A stretch of 64,000 bases of DNA from CAWGYT01 sp963826795 (GTDB lineage Bacteria > Planctomycetota > Planctomycetia > Pirellulales > Pirellulaceae). The position numbers and the translations under genes were made by a program. Positions 11,971 through 20,106 of the stretch are shown piece by piece. The notes beneath the pieces are model-generated. The model ran no database searches. It was not told where the DNA came from and saw only the letters and a program-made list of their open reading frames with translations. The stretch spans positions 806,001 through 870,000 of the forward strand of contig CAWGYT010000004.1 of the NCBI GenBank assembly GCA_963826795.1, written 5' to 3'. Each line of letters starts with the position of its first letter. Position 1 is the first letter of the stretch.

Positions 11971-13998
11971 CTATTGCCGACCGACTGCGCGCGCCGCGGC
12001 GATTTCGTTCCAATGTCCGGGCGGAGTATACGTACCCGCTCCGTCCAGCCAGAAAAGGGCGATCTCGGTTTGATCGGCGGTCCGAACGGCGCTGCTGGCC
12101 GCCCCGAGCTGCTTCACGTCGTTGACCGCGGCCGCATACTCGGTGCTGGTCAAGCTGGGTGGCCCGGCGGGGCGAAACTGGTCGGCTGCATCGAGGACCC
12201 AGGTGTCGACATACCGCCAATAGGGCGATTGCGGCAGGGCGAACATGGGCGGAGTCGGTCGCCAATTCCCGATGCCGCTTCCCCCCGTGAAGCTGTCGAA
12301 GCCGTCCCAGCCATCGCCGGAACGTAAGTCGATTATCGCCTGTCCGACGGTTTGTCCCAAGAGCTCGCCACGATCCCGCTCAAGTCCCGCCGGCACGCTG
12401 AGTACGGATGCCGCGTAGGCTGCTTCAATCTGAGTTTTCTGGCCGGGATACAGGTCGAGCAGGATCTTGCGCGCTGCCGCCGCGACCGAAGCGTCAATCG
12501 AGACGGGATCGCTCACTTCGACGGAGACATACAACGCCGGAGCCGCGTCGATGGCATTAATCACATCGAAGATCGCGGCATGGACCATGGCCAAGGCCCG
12601 CGTCGCTTCCACGGGCTCGGTGGCGTCCCGCCGGATCGCCTCCAAGGCTTCTCGGTTCCAACGCAGCACCGCGTTCTGCTCGAATGCCGCGTCGAGCCGT
12701 TCGATCTGCACAACGGAACTCGTCGAGTTGCCTGCCTTGTCTTCGAGGTCGAGATGGAACGTATTCGTGCCAAGCTGCAGATTCACGCCGGGCAGCCGAA
12801 AGGTCCCGTCGCCGCCCACCAGCGATTGCTGTCCCGTCTCGCGAAGCACAACGACGGCGCCCGCCTCGGCATGCCCCGTCAATGTGACGCGGGCGGCCGT
12901 CGTCGTCTGGTCGCCCGGGACGCCCGTGTCCGATGTCGTCGATAAATCGCCTCCGGACAAATTGGCAATCGTATCGAGTACAAACGGAATCTCTCTGCGC
13001 GTTAAATTCCCGAATTGGTCGCGAGCGGCCAGCCTCAATGTATGCGCACCGTCGTTGAGCGCGCCGGGGTCGAAGCTGAAGGCACCCGCGGAATCGAAGG
13101 CAAGCGGCTGAAAATTACCGTCATCCACCGCCACCAAGAGGGATGCGACACCCAGTGGATCTGCCACGCTGCCAACGAAGGCCGCTTGGGAAGTGATGAA
13201 ATCTGTATTTGGCACACCGCCCGGCCCCGTATCGTTGACAAGCAGAGCAGAGAGTGCCGGACCGGTCAGATCGAGCTCACCTGGGGGTATCTCGCCGAAC
13301 AGATTGATGCGCAGGCCAAGGCCGTCCAGCAAGTCAATAACTCCCGACCCGTTCAGGTCGGCCCGCACGTCGTATTCCGCTTCGCCTGGCTCGGCGAACA
13401 ATTTCAGTCGAAGTTGAAGTCCGTCCAAAAGGTTGGCCACGGCGTTGGCGTCAACATCCCCCGGGACCACATCAAACTGAAGCAGCAAGCCGCCGTCACC
13501 GGCATCCAGCGGCTCGCCCATGTCGTTGCTGACTCGGTCGCTGATCCGAATCGCGTAACGATCTGCGGGAAGCGGCTCGTCAAAAGTCCACGTCGCAAGG
13601 AAATTGTCCTGGTCGTAGCTGAATCCAGGCAGTGTCGCGAGGAACGTCAGCGCCGTGTCGACTCCTTGCAGATGCAGGTCTTCGACTTGAACATCGACGT
13701 CCTGATCGAACTTGACGCTTAGCTTGTCCAGATTCGACCAGGGCAGCGTTTGGTCGCCCGCGGCAAGCAGCCCGAAGCCACCGTCGCCAAGTCCTTCCAC
13801 CTGAAGCTGAAGGACGAATGCGTCTTGCCAGTCCTGGCCACTGATTAAGACGTCCTCAATCAAAGGGGGAGACCCGGAGAGGACGCGCCGGAATTCGAGT
13901 TTCTCCGTCAACAGCCGTTTGCGTCGCAGGCGATTAGAAGAACGACGGGTCGAACGCTTGGAAGAAGGACGTTTCTTACGAGCCATCTTGATTCCCAC
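11971..13998 (-). CDS. Giant secreted multidomain protein, N-terminal segment (dockerin-like, Ig-like, haloperoxidase N-half)
   Basis: This is the 5' segment of the giant gene. It starts with a Lys/Arg/Ser-rich leader (MARKKRPSSKRSTRRSSNR) and LEFRRVLSG, the LExRRxLxG-type signature shared with the secreted proteins at 21887, 26726, 30428 and 47105. Next come paired EF-hand dockerin-like units (GDVDANAVANLLDGLQL and DLNGSGVIDLLDGLGL), Ig-like domains, and the N-terminal half of a vanadium-haloperoxidase domain (NREALEAIRRDATEPVEATR, then MVHAAIFDVINAID). The frame stops at VGRQ, exactly where homologous sequence (NSLADDARLFAQLN) resumes in the next frame. A 4-bp tandem duplication (gtcggtcg, near 11,985) would explain the shift. 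With the two downstream segments the intact protein would be about 4,600 residues. Confidence 0.75.
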   Translation of the reverse strand: MGIKMARKKRPSSKRSTRRSSNRLRRKRLLTEKLEFRRVLSGSPPLIEDVLISGQDWQDAFVLQLQVEGLGDGGFGLLAAGDQTLPWSNLDKLSVKFDQDVDVQVEDLHLQGVDTALTFLATLPGFSYDQDNFLATWTFDEPLPADRYAIRISDRVSNDMGEPLDAGDGGLLLQFDVVPGDVDANAVANLLDGLQLRLKLFAEPGEAEYDVRADLNGSGVIDLLDGLGLRINLFGEIPPGELDLTGPALSALLVNDTGPGGVPNTDFITSQAAFVGSVADPLGVASLLVAVDDGNFQPLAFDSAGAFSFDPGALNDGAHTLRLAARDQFGNLTRREIPFVLDTIANLSGGDLSTTSDTGVPGDQTTTAARVTLTGHAEAGAVVVLRETGQQSLVGGDGTFRLPGVNLQLGTNTFHLDLEDKAGNSTSSVVQIERLDAAFEQNAVLRWNREALEAIRRDATEPVEATRALAMVHAAIFDVINAIDAAPALYVSVEVSDPVSIDASVAAAARKILLDLYPGQKTQIEAAYAASVLSVPAGLERDRGELLGQTVGQAIIDLRSGDGWDGFDSFTGGSGIGNWRPTPPMFALPQSPYWRYVDTWVLDAADQFRPAGPPSLTSTEYAAAVNDVKQLGAASSAVRTADQTEIALFWLDGAGTYTPPGHWNEIAAARAVGRQ

Positions 13999-14634
13999 TT
14001 GGCTACGAAGGATCGTTTCGGCGTCAATACAAACGACGTGGCATCACACGCCGTGAGCAAGAAAGCGAATCGTGAATGAATGCGGCCGCAGATGGAGCGC
14101 TGCCGTCGTGATAAATACGTCTTCAGCGAACCCCGAAGGTGGACGCAGTATACTGAGGACCCGGGTCGAGTCAACCTTTTGGGGGGAACTTCGTCGTCGT
14201 CGTCAGAACGCCATGAGGTGGCCTCGCTTGGGCTGGCAACGTTTCCGACGCCAAGCGAGATGAGCGACCTTCGCGCAAGCGAGTCTCGCAGCCAAATCGG
14301 ATCGGCTCTCGTTCGCTTCGCGCCCGCCGGGCCACACGATTCCGGCGTCACGGTTGCGCCAAGCAAAAAACCTATAACATAGCGGAAGTTTGCCACGGCG
14401 ATTGTGTGCCGTTGGCTCGATCACTCAACAAACAGCGACCCGGAGATCCGCCGTATCTTGCCGAGAAACGGAGGAGGCGGCCGAGCAATCGTCTGCAATT
14501 GCAGTTGTTTACAATCGTTTGCAATTGTTTGCAATTGAAAGTGCCGTGAGATATAACCAGCCTCGCACTGGTTTCGGAGGCCACCTTGGCCAACGCGTGG
14601 CTGGCAATCGACAACGCAAGAAGAGAATCGCGCC
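13999..14634. other. Intergenic region between divergent genes
   Basis: 636 bp between the start of the giant gene (-) and the PEP-CTERM gene (+). The small open frames here are Arg-rich and have no recognisable similarity. It should contain both promoters, but I cannot place -35/-10 boxes confidently. The only obvious structure is the CAATTG repeat cluster at 14493-14540. Confidence 0.5.
14493..14540. promoter_or_regulatory. Clustered TTGCAATTG repeats upstream of PEP-CTERM gene
   Basis: Within 48 bp the motif tgcaattg occurs three times, plus degenerate copies (tttacaatcg), with spacing near 10-11 bp, about one helical turn. CAATTG is palindromic. The cluster sits about 95 bp upstream of the 14635 start, so it could be a regulator-binding array. 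This is inference only. Confidence 0.35.
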
Positions 14635-15234
14635 ATGAAGAAGCTACTCTCGATTACCACAATCGTTATTTTGACAGCCTCGGGCCGCGCGGACGTCGTG
14701 CTGAACGTCGAAGACGTTTCCGTCGGGCCCTCGGAGACCGGTTTTTTCGAGGTCTTTCTCACGAGCACGGACGGCGTCTTTCCATCGATTGCGATTCACC
14801 AGGTTCGGGTCAACCTGCTGGACGCGAGCTCGGGGATTACGTTTGTTTCCGGGGGGCCAACGGCCGCTCGGACGTATCTGGGCCCCAGTGCGGCACCTAC
14901 TTCTCAGATTAGGACTTCGAGAACCGCGATTGATTCGGGCGACTTCACGTTGCTGGGCTCGGTGAACGCCTTCGACAACGCCGGCTTGCTGCGGGTTGGA
15001 TTCATGGTCCCGGCGGGCACGCCGCAGGGGGACTATCGGGTCGAAATCGACAGCTCGCCGAGTCGTACTTTCATGAGCGACAATGCGAACGATTTCGTCC
15101 CCTTCACCACTCGCGGCGGTGTGATTTCGGTCACCGCGATCCCAGAGCCTGCGTCGATACCGATCGTCGGTGCCGTGTGTCTCGCGACGATCATGGGCTG
15201 GCGACAGTGGCGGCGACGGCGTGCCATTTCGTGA
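14635..15234 (+). CDS. PEP-CTERM sorting domain protein
   Basis: 199 aa. The N-terminus has an Sec-type signal (MKKLLSITTIVILTASGRAD) with an AG-rich stretch upstream (aagaagagaa). The body is a small beta-rich domain like those of other exported PEP-CTERM proteins (DVSVGPSETGFFEVFLTS, then GDFTLLGSVNAFDNAGLL). The C-terminus is a textbook sorting signal: IPEPASIPIVGAV, a hydrophobic helix, then WRRRRAIS. Proteins of this type are exported and processed by an exosortase, which is not encoded in this window. The specific function is unknown. It is a single gene between the giant gene's promoter and the serine dehydratase. Confidence 0.85.
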   Translation: MKKLLSITTIVILTASGRADVVLNVEDVSVGPSETGFFEVFLTSTDGVFPSIAIHQVRVNLLDASSGITFVSGGPTAARTYLGPSAAPTSQIRTSRTAIDSGDFTLLGSVNAFDNAGLLRVGFMVPAGTPQGDYRVEIDSSPSRTFMSDNANDFVPFTTRGGVISVTAIPEPASIPIVGAVCLATIMGWRQWRRRRAIS

Positions 15235-15475
15235 GGGGCAGCGTTCCCGTTCTCCGAACATGGGCAGCCTCGAAGTCGGGGGAACTCAGAAATCGATGAT
15301 CACGTTCAAACGCTGCCCGTTGAGGGACGCTTGATCGGATCCCACTTCACGTCACAGCGCTCGCTCGACTTCGGGCCACGGCGTGAACAATCGTCAGCAG
15401 AAGCACACCAAGTCCTGGACGCTCGCGGCAGACTACCGGCAAACGGTCGCTCGATTGGCCCGGGGAGGAACGTGC

Positions 15476-16890
15476 ATGGAACGGATCAGCATCTTCGACA
15501 TGCTGAAAATCGGCGTTGGGCCCTCGAGTTCGCATACGATGGGGCCCTGGCGGGCCGCTCAACGCTTCCTCGCGGCGTTAGAAGACGAGGGCGAGTTGGT
15601 GCGAATTGCCCGAATCTCGGTCGATCTGTTCGGATCCCTGGCAAAGACGGGTAAGGGCCACGCCACGGATCTGGCCGTGCAGCTGGGACTAAGCGGCGAG
15701 GATCCCGTCTCGATCGATGTCGCTCGAATTCCGGAAGTCATTGGGCGGATCGCCGCCACGGAAACGCTATGGCTGGACGGCCGCCGGGCGATCCCGTTTC
15801 GGCCCGCGCACGACATCCACTTCCGGGCCGATCAACAACTTGCCTTTCATCCGAATGCCCTTCGTTTTCGCGCGAGTTTGCCGATGGCTCGGCGCGAGAA
15901 ACGACCTATTACTCGGTCGGTGGCGGATTCGTCGTCGAAGAGGGAGAATCGCTGCAGGATCGTTCGGCCGAAATCGCGTATCCCGTCGAGTCCACCGCGG
16001 ATCTGCTCGCCCACTGCGACCAGCAGCAATGTCCCATCTCCGAAATCGTCCTCCGCAACGAGCTCCTCTGGCGGCCAGCGTCCGAAATCAGCCAAGGCCT
16101 CGCCGAGATCTGGCAAGTCATGCTCCACAGTATCTACGCAGGCTGTCATCGGGACGGGGAACTCCCGGGAGGTCTGCATGTGAAGCGCCGCGCGGCCGCG
16201 ATCGCGCGGGCCAGGCTGGGAGCTCAGAACGACCTGCCGATGCGCGAATGGCTGGACGCGGTCGCGCGTCAGCCCGATTCATTTCAAGCCGTCTTGGGCT
16301 GGGTCTGTTGTTTCGCACTGGCCGTGAGCGAACAGAACGCCTCGTTGGGTCGCGTCGTGACCGCGCCGACCAATGGTGCGGCCGGCGTCATCCCGGCGGT
16401 TCTGCTGTACGACCAGTGTTTTGGCGGAGGGCGGGACGAGGACATTCAGCCGTTTCTGCTGACGGCCTCCGAGATTGGCAGCCTGTTCAAGCTGCGCGCG
16501 ACGATCTCCGCGGCGCAGGGAGGCTGCCAGGCGGAAATCGGAGTCTCCTCGGCCATGGCCGCGGCCGCGCTGGCTCAGCGACGAGGCGGATCGGCGGCTC
16601 AATCCGCGGTCGCCGCCGAGATCGCCATGGAACATCACCTTGGACTCACCTGCGATCCGGTTGCCGGCCTGGTCCAGATTCCCTGCATCGAGCGAAATTC
16701 GATGGGGGCCATCAAGGCGATCACCGCCGCAACCCTCGCCCTGGAGCGAGATCCCGCCGAGGCCAAAGTGTCCTTGGACGCCGTAATTCAGACGATGTGG
16801 GCCACGGCGCGAGATATGAGCACCAAATACAAGGAAACCTCCGAAGGCGGCCTGGCGGTCAATATCCCCGTCAATCTCAGCGAATGTTGA
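15476..16890 (+). CDS. sdaA: L-serine dehydratase (L-serine ammonia-lyase), iron-sulfur type, frameshifted
   Basis: It converts L-serine to pyruvate and ammonia in the cytoplasm. The start at 15476 follows a GGAGGA box and gives MERISIFDMLKIGVGPSSSH, the family's hallmark N-terminus with SSSHTMGP. The C-terminal catalytic domain has APTNGAAGVIPAVL, SEIGSLFKLRATISAAQGG and the cysteines in GGCQAEIG, LTCDPVAG and PCIERN that ligate the 4Fe-4S cluster in this family. The N-terminal beta domain and the C-terminal part are in different frames: one base appears missing near 15,880, between NALRFRASLP and DGSARETTYYSVGGGF. Restored length is 471 aa, normal for single-chain bacterial SdaA. The clean resumption of conserved sequence favours a sequencing indel, although a real pseudogene cannot be excluded. 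Confidence 0.88.
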
Positions 16891-16903
16891 GCTGGCGAGG
16901 TTT

Positions 16904-16961
16904 GGGGGGCGGCAGGGAAGGGGGGGCGGCAGGGAAGGGGGGGCGGCAGGGAAGGGGGGAT
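16904..16961. repeat. G-rich tandem repeat (3 x 17-18 bp) after sdaA
   Basis: Three head-to-tail copies of ggggggcggcagggaag begin 13 bp after the serine dehydratase stop. The runs of six or seven G could form G-quadruplexes on the plus strand and are error-prone homopolymers. Confidence 0.85.
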
Positions 16962-17078
16962 CACCACCGAGCCACAGAGGAGAACTCGAGGAATGTGAAG
17001 CTTGTGTGAACGCCCGTATCTCGGAGTGAGCTCGAAGACGATTCGCGGTAAAATCGAAGCGAGGTAAGAGGCACTTCG

Positions 17079-17106
17079 GAGAACATCGCTCTGGCGCGAT
17101 GTTCTC
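17079..17106. promoter_or_regulatory. Perfect 11-bp stem hairpin before small coiled-coil ORF
   Basis: gagaacatcgc and gcgatgttctc pair perfectly around a 6-nt loop (tctggc). No T run follows, so it is not a classic terminator. It lies 25 bp before the start at 17131 and could affect that gene's leader or bind a dimeric protein. Confidence 0.5.
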
Positions 17107-17130
17107 GAACACGCGGACGACAATCAAGCG

Positions 17131-17376
17131 ATGACTTCAAGCAATCTCTCGGATGACGACCAACTCTTGTTGGACCTGCGACGGGAACTCACGCGACTCG
17201 AATCCGAACGGGTCCGCGCGATATCGCATCGCGACCGGGTTTTCAGCGTGGTAGAAACCGGCGACGATTCAGGGCACTCGCTGACCGTTGCCCTGATGGA
17301 CCTGAAACGCATTGAAGACCGCATCGAGCAGGTCAAGAACCTGATTGAGCGCAAGGGGCGGCGTCTACCGTTGTAG
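17131..17376 (+). CDS. Small hypothetical coiled-coil protein
   Basis: 81 aa with no signal peptide or membrane segment. It is charged and predicted by eye to be mostly helical with two heptad-like stretches: QLLLDLRRELTRLESERVRA and ALMDLKRIEDRIEQVKNLI. I do not recognise the family. The protein-like composition and the hairpin just upstream support a real gene, but there is no strong ribosome binding site (nearest is acaatcaagcg). An antisense frame (17124-17354) covers the same bases and is probably a shadow. Confidence 0.5.
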   Translation: MTSSNLSDDDQLLLDLRRELTRLESERVRAISHRDRVFSVVETGDDSGHSLTVALMDLKRIEDRIEQVKNLIERKGRRLPL

Positions 17377-17471
17377 GGCGCGACCCGTTACACTGGCCGG
17401 CACACGCGAATGCTCCTTGAACGCAGGCGCCCCTTGAACGGAGGGTCCGCCGAGCACTACGTTCGGGACCG

Positions 17472-18248
17472 GTGTTCAAGTTGACCCAGCGAGGGATGAT
17501 TGACGTGAAACGGTTCGTCCTGTGCGGTGCGGCGGTGATGGTCGTTTGCTTGGCCGCATGCCAGCCCCGCGAGAAAACCAACATGCCGTCGGAGTCGTCC
17601 GCGCCGACCGGCGGGTCAACGGCTGACGAATCGCCGTCGCTCCCGGCCGACGCCGCGACTCAAGCCGACGGAGGGCTTGATGCGGATCGGCTTAATGCGG
17701 ATCGGATTGCCGAGGATCGGCTTGCCGAGGACGATGCGGTGACGGAAAGCGAGCCGACGTCGCCCGGGCCCTCGGACCAAGCGGATGACGGGCCCGGTCT
17801 GGCCGTCGGAGAAGCGGCTCCAGGCTTTCTGTTGCCCGATCAGAACGGCGAGCCGCGATCGCTCGAGCAACTCTTGCAAGCGGGCAACGTGGCCCTTGTC
17901 TTCTATCGATCGGCCGATTGGTGACCGTACTGCAAGCAGCAGCTGGTGCAGTTGCGGGACGAATTGGGTGCCATTGAGGCCGCCGGTTTGCAGGTTGTTG
18001 GGATCAGCTACGATTCGGTCGAGGTGTTGAAGCGATTCAGTGACGCGGCGGAGATCCCTTTTCCGCTGTTGTCGGACGAGGGGAGTCGGACGATCAAGGC
18101 CTTCGGAATTCACTACAAGGAAGGACTGCCGTATCCCGGCACGATCATCGTCGACTCGAAAGGCACGATTCGAGCGAAGATCTTCCGAGAGGGCTATCGC
18201 GATCGTCATTCCGTCGACGAATTGCTCTCGTCCGCCCAGTCGCTCTAG
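17472..18248 (+). CDS. Redoxin (AhpC/TSA-like) lipoprotein, candidate selenoprotein with in-frame UGA
   Basis: A lipoprotein signal (CGAAVMVVCLAAC, lipobox LAAC) is followed by a low-complexity acidic linker (DRLNADRIAEDRLAEDD) and a thioredoxin-fold redoxin domain: GEAAPGFLLPDQNGEPRSL, then ALVFYRSADW-UGA-PYCKQQL. The frame continues without break past TGA (17922-17924) through VVGISYDSVEVLKRF, FPLLSDEGS, YPGTIIVDSKGTIR to TAG at 18246. In relatives the position is the first Cys of WCPYCK, so UGA replaces the reactive cysteine, as in known Sec-containing redoxins (UxxC). A stem-loop directly after UGA could be a bacterial SECIS. The start is uncertain: GTG 17472, ATG 17496 or GTG 17508; the last leaves a compact signal peptide. 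Ordinary annotation would split it into 17472-17924 and 17946-18248. The alternative is a TGC to TGA nonsense mutation or a base-call error. Confidence 0.75.
17922..17952 (+). promoter_or_regulatory. Candidate bacterial SECIS: in-frame UGA and adjacent stem-loop
   Basis: Four bases after the TGA, ACTGCA (17929-17934) pairs perfectly with TGCAGT (17947-17952) around a 12-nt apical region (agcagcagctgg), inside which CAG and CTG can pair further and bring the terminal loop about 15 nt from the UGA. Placement immediately 3' of the UGA within the coding sequence, with a G in the first loop bases, resembles bacterial SECIS elements. The stem is short, so this is suggestive rather than decisive. 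Confidence 0.5.
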
Positions 18249-18380
18249 TGCTTTGTCACAGCTTGATTTTGGGGTGCCTGGGGTCGAACGAAGTGAGCCC
18301 CCAGACCGCAATTTTCCGGGGGCTCACTTCGTTCGACCCCGGCCACCCAACCCTCAATTTCAGCTGTGACAAAGCACTAG
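18245..18380. mobile_element. 136-bp inverted-repeat (MITE-like) element between convergent genes
   Basis: The ends are perfect inverted repeats: CTAGTGCTTTGTCACAGCT and AGCTGTGACAAAGCACTAG. Inside them a second arm pair (gtcgaacgaagtgagcccc and ggggctcacttcgttcgac) flanks a short AT-rich centre, so almost the whole element folds on itself. The first CTAG provides the TAG stop of the redoxin gene (18246-18248) and the last CTAG provides the stop of the convergent GDSL gene (18377-18379). No ORF is inside. It may be a non-autonomous transposable element that now serves as a bidirectional terminator. Confidence 0.8.
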
Positions 18381-19396
18381 TCTTGGAGCCGGCGCACCAC
18401 CCAGCCGACGCTCGCAAGGCAGGCCAGGACAAGCGTCGCCGCAGTCGGTTCCGGGACGGCTCGAAATGCCTGGTCGCCCAGCAGGCGGTGTGCCGCGGCA
18501 GAGACATGGATCGTGTCGGCGAACAGCGAGCTGTCGGGGTCCGCACCGGGCGAGCCCGCGAAGCCGGCAAAGATTGGCACGTCGACGTTCGTAATGCCAA
18601 ACGTCGCGCCGTTCATCGAGGTGGCATCGTCGATCACGCGGTTGGCGAGCCCGAAAACATCCAGGCGAAAAACCTGCACGTCCTGCGAGCTTTCAAAATC
18701 TTGCAACAGCACTTCGAGTGCTTGATTGAAGTCGCGTGTGAGCTGACTCGCGACCGCCTGGTTTTGGCGCACGAACCGTGACTCGGGAGTGAGCCCCACG
18801 TCGGCGAGATTGGGGACGAGAAAATCACGTGCCCCGCGCTGGGCGAGTCCGTCGAGGGCAAGTCCCATCGCCTGCACGGCATCCGCGACCAGCTGACTCT
18901 GGGCGGGCGGGCTGAGCTCCAACGCGGGATCGGTGGCCGTCAGCACGTCGCCGTAGCCACCGTAGACGACGTACAACGCGTCAGCTGGAACCAAGGGAGC
19001 GGCCGCGGTGAAATATCGCGTCTGACCGAGGACGCTCGGGATAATGCCCAGTGGGGGCACTGGCAAATCCACCGCCATTCGAGCCGCACCCGCCGCGAAT
19101 CCATTTCCCAAGATGACGGTTGGATCCGCGCCGTTCGAGATCAAGGGCAGCCCCAAGTGGCCGGCAAGATGCTCGACCCACAGCGGGCCGTCGGAAAAGC
19201 GTCCGCGATCGTAGGGCGGATCGGGCGGCAAAATTCCGCCGGTGGCAGCAAACACGTTCCCGAAATCGGAGAAGCTATCTCCGAACACATAGAGCTGCGA
19301 AAACGCCGCTTGAGCCTGATTCGTCCACAGCAGCCCAAGGATGACTCCGATCCGAACCAACGTGCCGATCTGGGTCGCTCGATCACGTCGCTTCAT
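18377..19396 (-). CDS. GDSL/SGNH-family esterase or lipase with PEP-CTERM tail
   Basis: 339 aa. The signal peptide (IGVILGLLWTNQAQA) is followed directly by the GDSL block FSQLYVFGDSFSDFGNVF, whose Ser in GDS is the nucleophile. A block-III-like GGYGDV (in place of the usual GxND) follows, then the catalytic Asp-His pair DTIHVSAAAH. The C-terminus VPEPTAATLVLACLASVGWV then RRLQD is a PEP-CTERM sorting signal. It is an exported hydrolase of ester bonds in lipids or acylated polysaccharide, and the substrate is not deducible. It is convergent with the redoxin gene, with the inverted-repeat element between them supplying its stop codon. The Asn of GxND is not in its usual form, which may lower activity or reflect subfamily variation. 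Confidence 0.85.
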   Translation of the reverse strand: MKRRDRATQIGTLVRIGVILGLLWTNQAQAAFSQLYVFGDSFSDFGNVFAATGGILPPDPPYDRGRFSDGPLWVEHLAGHLGLPLISNGADPTVILGNGFAAGAARMAVDLPVPPLGIIPSVLGQTRYFTAAAPLVPADALYVVYGGYGDVLTATDPALELSPPAQSQLVADAVQAMGLALDGLAQRGARDFLVPNLADVGLTPESRFVRQNQAVASQLTRDFNQALEVLLQDFESSQDVQVFRLDVFGLANRVIDDATSMNGATFGITNVDVPIFAGFAGSPGADPDSSLFADTIHVSAAAHRLLGDQAFRAVPEPTAATLVLACLASVGWVVRRLQD

Positions 19397-19428
19397 CGCT
19401 TGCCAGCCCTCCGTCGGAAACGCTCACG

Positions 19429-20052
19429 CTCGGCCCTCACCCGCCCCTTCGGGGCGACCTCTCCCGGTCGCGGGAGAGGTGACATTCGTCTGCCGGAGAG
19501 GTGACATTCCGTTGGCGGAAGCGGTGACATTCGTTTGCGGGAGAGCTTACATTCTAGCACCCGAGCGGTGACACCACCCTGTCCCTTCTCCCCAACGCGG
19601 GAGAAGGTGGCCGCAGGCCGGATGAGGGGGTGCACATAGCTCGGCCCTCACCCGCCCCTTCGGGGCGACCTCTCCCGGTCGCGGGAGAGGTGACATTCGT
19701 CTGCCGTAGAGGTGACATTCCGTTGGCGGAAGCGGTGACATTCGTTTGCGGGAGAGCTTGCATTCTAGCACCCGAGCGGTGACACCACCCTGTCCCTTCT
19801 CCCCAACGCGGGAGAAGGTGGCCGCAGGCCGGATGAGGGGGTGCACATAGCTCGGCCCTCACCCGCCCCTTCGGGGCGACCTCTCCCGGTCGCGGGAGAG
19901 GTGACATTCGTCTGCCGGAGAGGTGACATTCCGTTGGCGGGAGCGGTGACATTCGTTTGCGGGAGAGCTTGCATTCTAGCACCCGAGCGGTGACACCACC
20001 CTGTCCCTTCTCCCCAACGCGGGAGAAGGTGGCCGCAGGCCGGATGAGGGGG
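19429..20052. repeat. Three tandem 211-bp repeats with internal GTGACATTC units
   Basis: Copies start at 19429, 19640 and 19851, exactly 211 bp apart, and differ at only a few bases. Each contains a hairpin (ctctcccggtcgcgggagag), then three or four 22-23-bp sub-units beginning gtgacattc, and ends with ccgcaggccggatgaggggg. The open frames across the array are products of the repeat and not credible genes. It lies upstream of the GDSL gene (which reads away from it) and downstream of the stop of the next minus-strand gene. Confidence 0.93.
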
Positions 20053-20106
20053 CCGGGTCGACGCGGTGCCGCGGTGCGGCACGCGGCGTCCGTCGATCAC
20101 CTACAC

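Noticed and set aside
11930..12000. Programmed ribosomal frameshifting in the giant gene
   Set aside because: There is no slippery heptamer with a downstream pseudoknot; a 4-bp duplication explains the break, and many unrelated genes here have similar breaks.
13908..14396. 162-codon minus-strand frame in the promoter region
   Set aside because: It has no similarity, no ribosome site, and overlaps the real start of the giant gene in another frame.
19429..20052. Possible CRISPR array
   Set aside because: The 211-bp units are identical throughout, including what would be spacers, and no cas gene is present.
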